This document shows positions 63,782 to 64,000 of a stretch of DNA of 64,000 nt, one piece after another (within the stretch, counting starts at the first letter, position 1; each line of letters opens with the position of its first letter). The DNA comes from Bacteroidia bacterium (GTDB taxonomy: Bacteria > Bacteroidota > Bacteroidia > Cytophagales > Flammeovirgaceae). The stretch covers positions 42,794 through 106,793 of the forward strand of contig JAUIAB010000010.1 in NCBI GenBank assembly GCA_030425505.1, written 5' to 3'. The notes beneath the pieces were generated by a model. That model did not search any database. It saw only the letters and a list, made by a program, of their open reading frames with translations, and was not told where the DNA came from. The translations under genes and the position numbers were made by a program.

Positions 63782-64000
63782 CTTACATTATTCTTGATGA
63801 GGTCGTTCATTTGGATCAAATAATCAGCTAGTTAACCATTCCTATTGAATAAGTCTCGAATTACTCGGGTTAGCCTGAGTTTGACACGTAGATTTGGAAA
63901 AAGTGGCTATACGTTTCGTGGAGGTGTTTTTTGGAGTAATTTTCCAAAATTTGTATATCGAAAACTGGCTTGATTATTTGCAAATAAATCATTCTCTTAG
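63782..64000. other. Right-end intergenic sequence
   Basis: 219 bp to the window edge. I see no recognisable gene. A 40-codon minus-strand frame (63870-63992) has no known features. No terminator for rnhA is clear. Confidence 0.4.

Noticed and set aside
63870..63992. 40-codon minus-strand ORF at the right edge
   Set aside because: No motif, no promoter and no neighbour context; length is expected by chance.

Overview
The window is ordinary chromosome of an AT-rich member of the Bacteroidota, most likely a marine or environmental Cytophagales-type bacterium. Three things suggest this. Many genes are preceded by the phylum's -7 element TAnnTTTG instead of a purine-rich ribosome binding site. 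Secreted giants carry type IX secretion C-terminal domains (BNR protein at 7987-12279, S74 protein at 17576-21172). The gene families are typical of the group: MlaD-type MCE protein, short alpha-glucan phosphorylase, divergent QueA, bacilliredoxin, HmuR-like TonB receptor. No prophage, integrated element, insertion sequence, CRISPR array or defence island is recognisable.

Layout. 1-7,700: the 5' part of an HMG-CoA reductase gene running off the left edge, an orphan OmpR-type response regulator, uvrA, two unknown envelope proteins, and a thiol-redox group (bacilliredoxin, then the AhpC-AhpD peroxidase pair). 7,700-23,200: a GC-rich structured island, a 1430-aa BNR/T9SS protein, a sodium:solute symporter, pth, YigZ, L-2-hydroxyglutarate oxidase, a long S74/T9SS protein, a nuclease-like lipoprotein and an OmpA protein. 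23,200-31,200, all minus strand: a secreted PIG-L deacetylase, a short-chain dehydrogenase, and greA followed by the histidine-degradation genes hutU, hutI and hutG. 31,300-44,200: citrate synthase, a polytopic membrane protein, the tight set MCE protein/Fur-type regulator/MacB-like ATPase, an LRR protein, pcm, an M16 double protease, a carboxynorspermidine dehydrogenase-like enzyme and tsaD. 44,200-51,000: a 1659-aa exported protein of unknown function, yidD and a nucleoside transporter. 51,000-64,000: a regulatory intergenic region with a perfect 26-bp palindrome, a TonB receptor, QueA-like protein, tRNA-Arg(UCU), a DUF922-like protein without its metal motif, a glucan phosphorylase homologue without the PLP lysine, a glycosyltransferase, rseP-dxr, an Ldh2-family dehydrogenase and rnhA.

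Genes that work together. AhpD can reduce AhpC. HutU, HutI and HutG convert urocanate to glutamate plus formamide; hutH is not here. dxr and rseP form a compact pair. The MCE protein, regulator and ATPase look co-transcribed and may link metal status to envelope transport (inference). HMG-CoA reductase (mevalonate route) and Dxr (MEP route) in one genome is unusual.

The strongest unexplained signals are: a 104-bp inverted-orientation repeat pair (about 87% identical by hand alignment) that in one copy forms nearly the whole nupC-yidD spacer; the palindrome over the TonB-receptor promoter; the GC-rich island at 7867-7958; and two enzyme-family members lacking their catalytic residues. I found no clear multi-gene novel system. 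Several genes start with GTG or TTG, and some obvious upstream starts were rejected in favour of internal ATGs.
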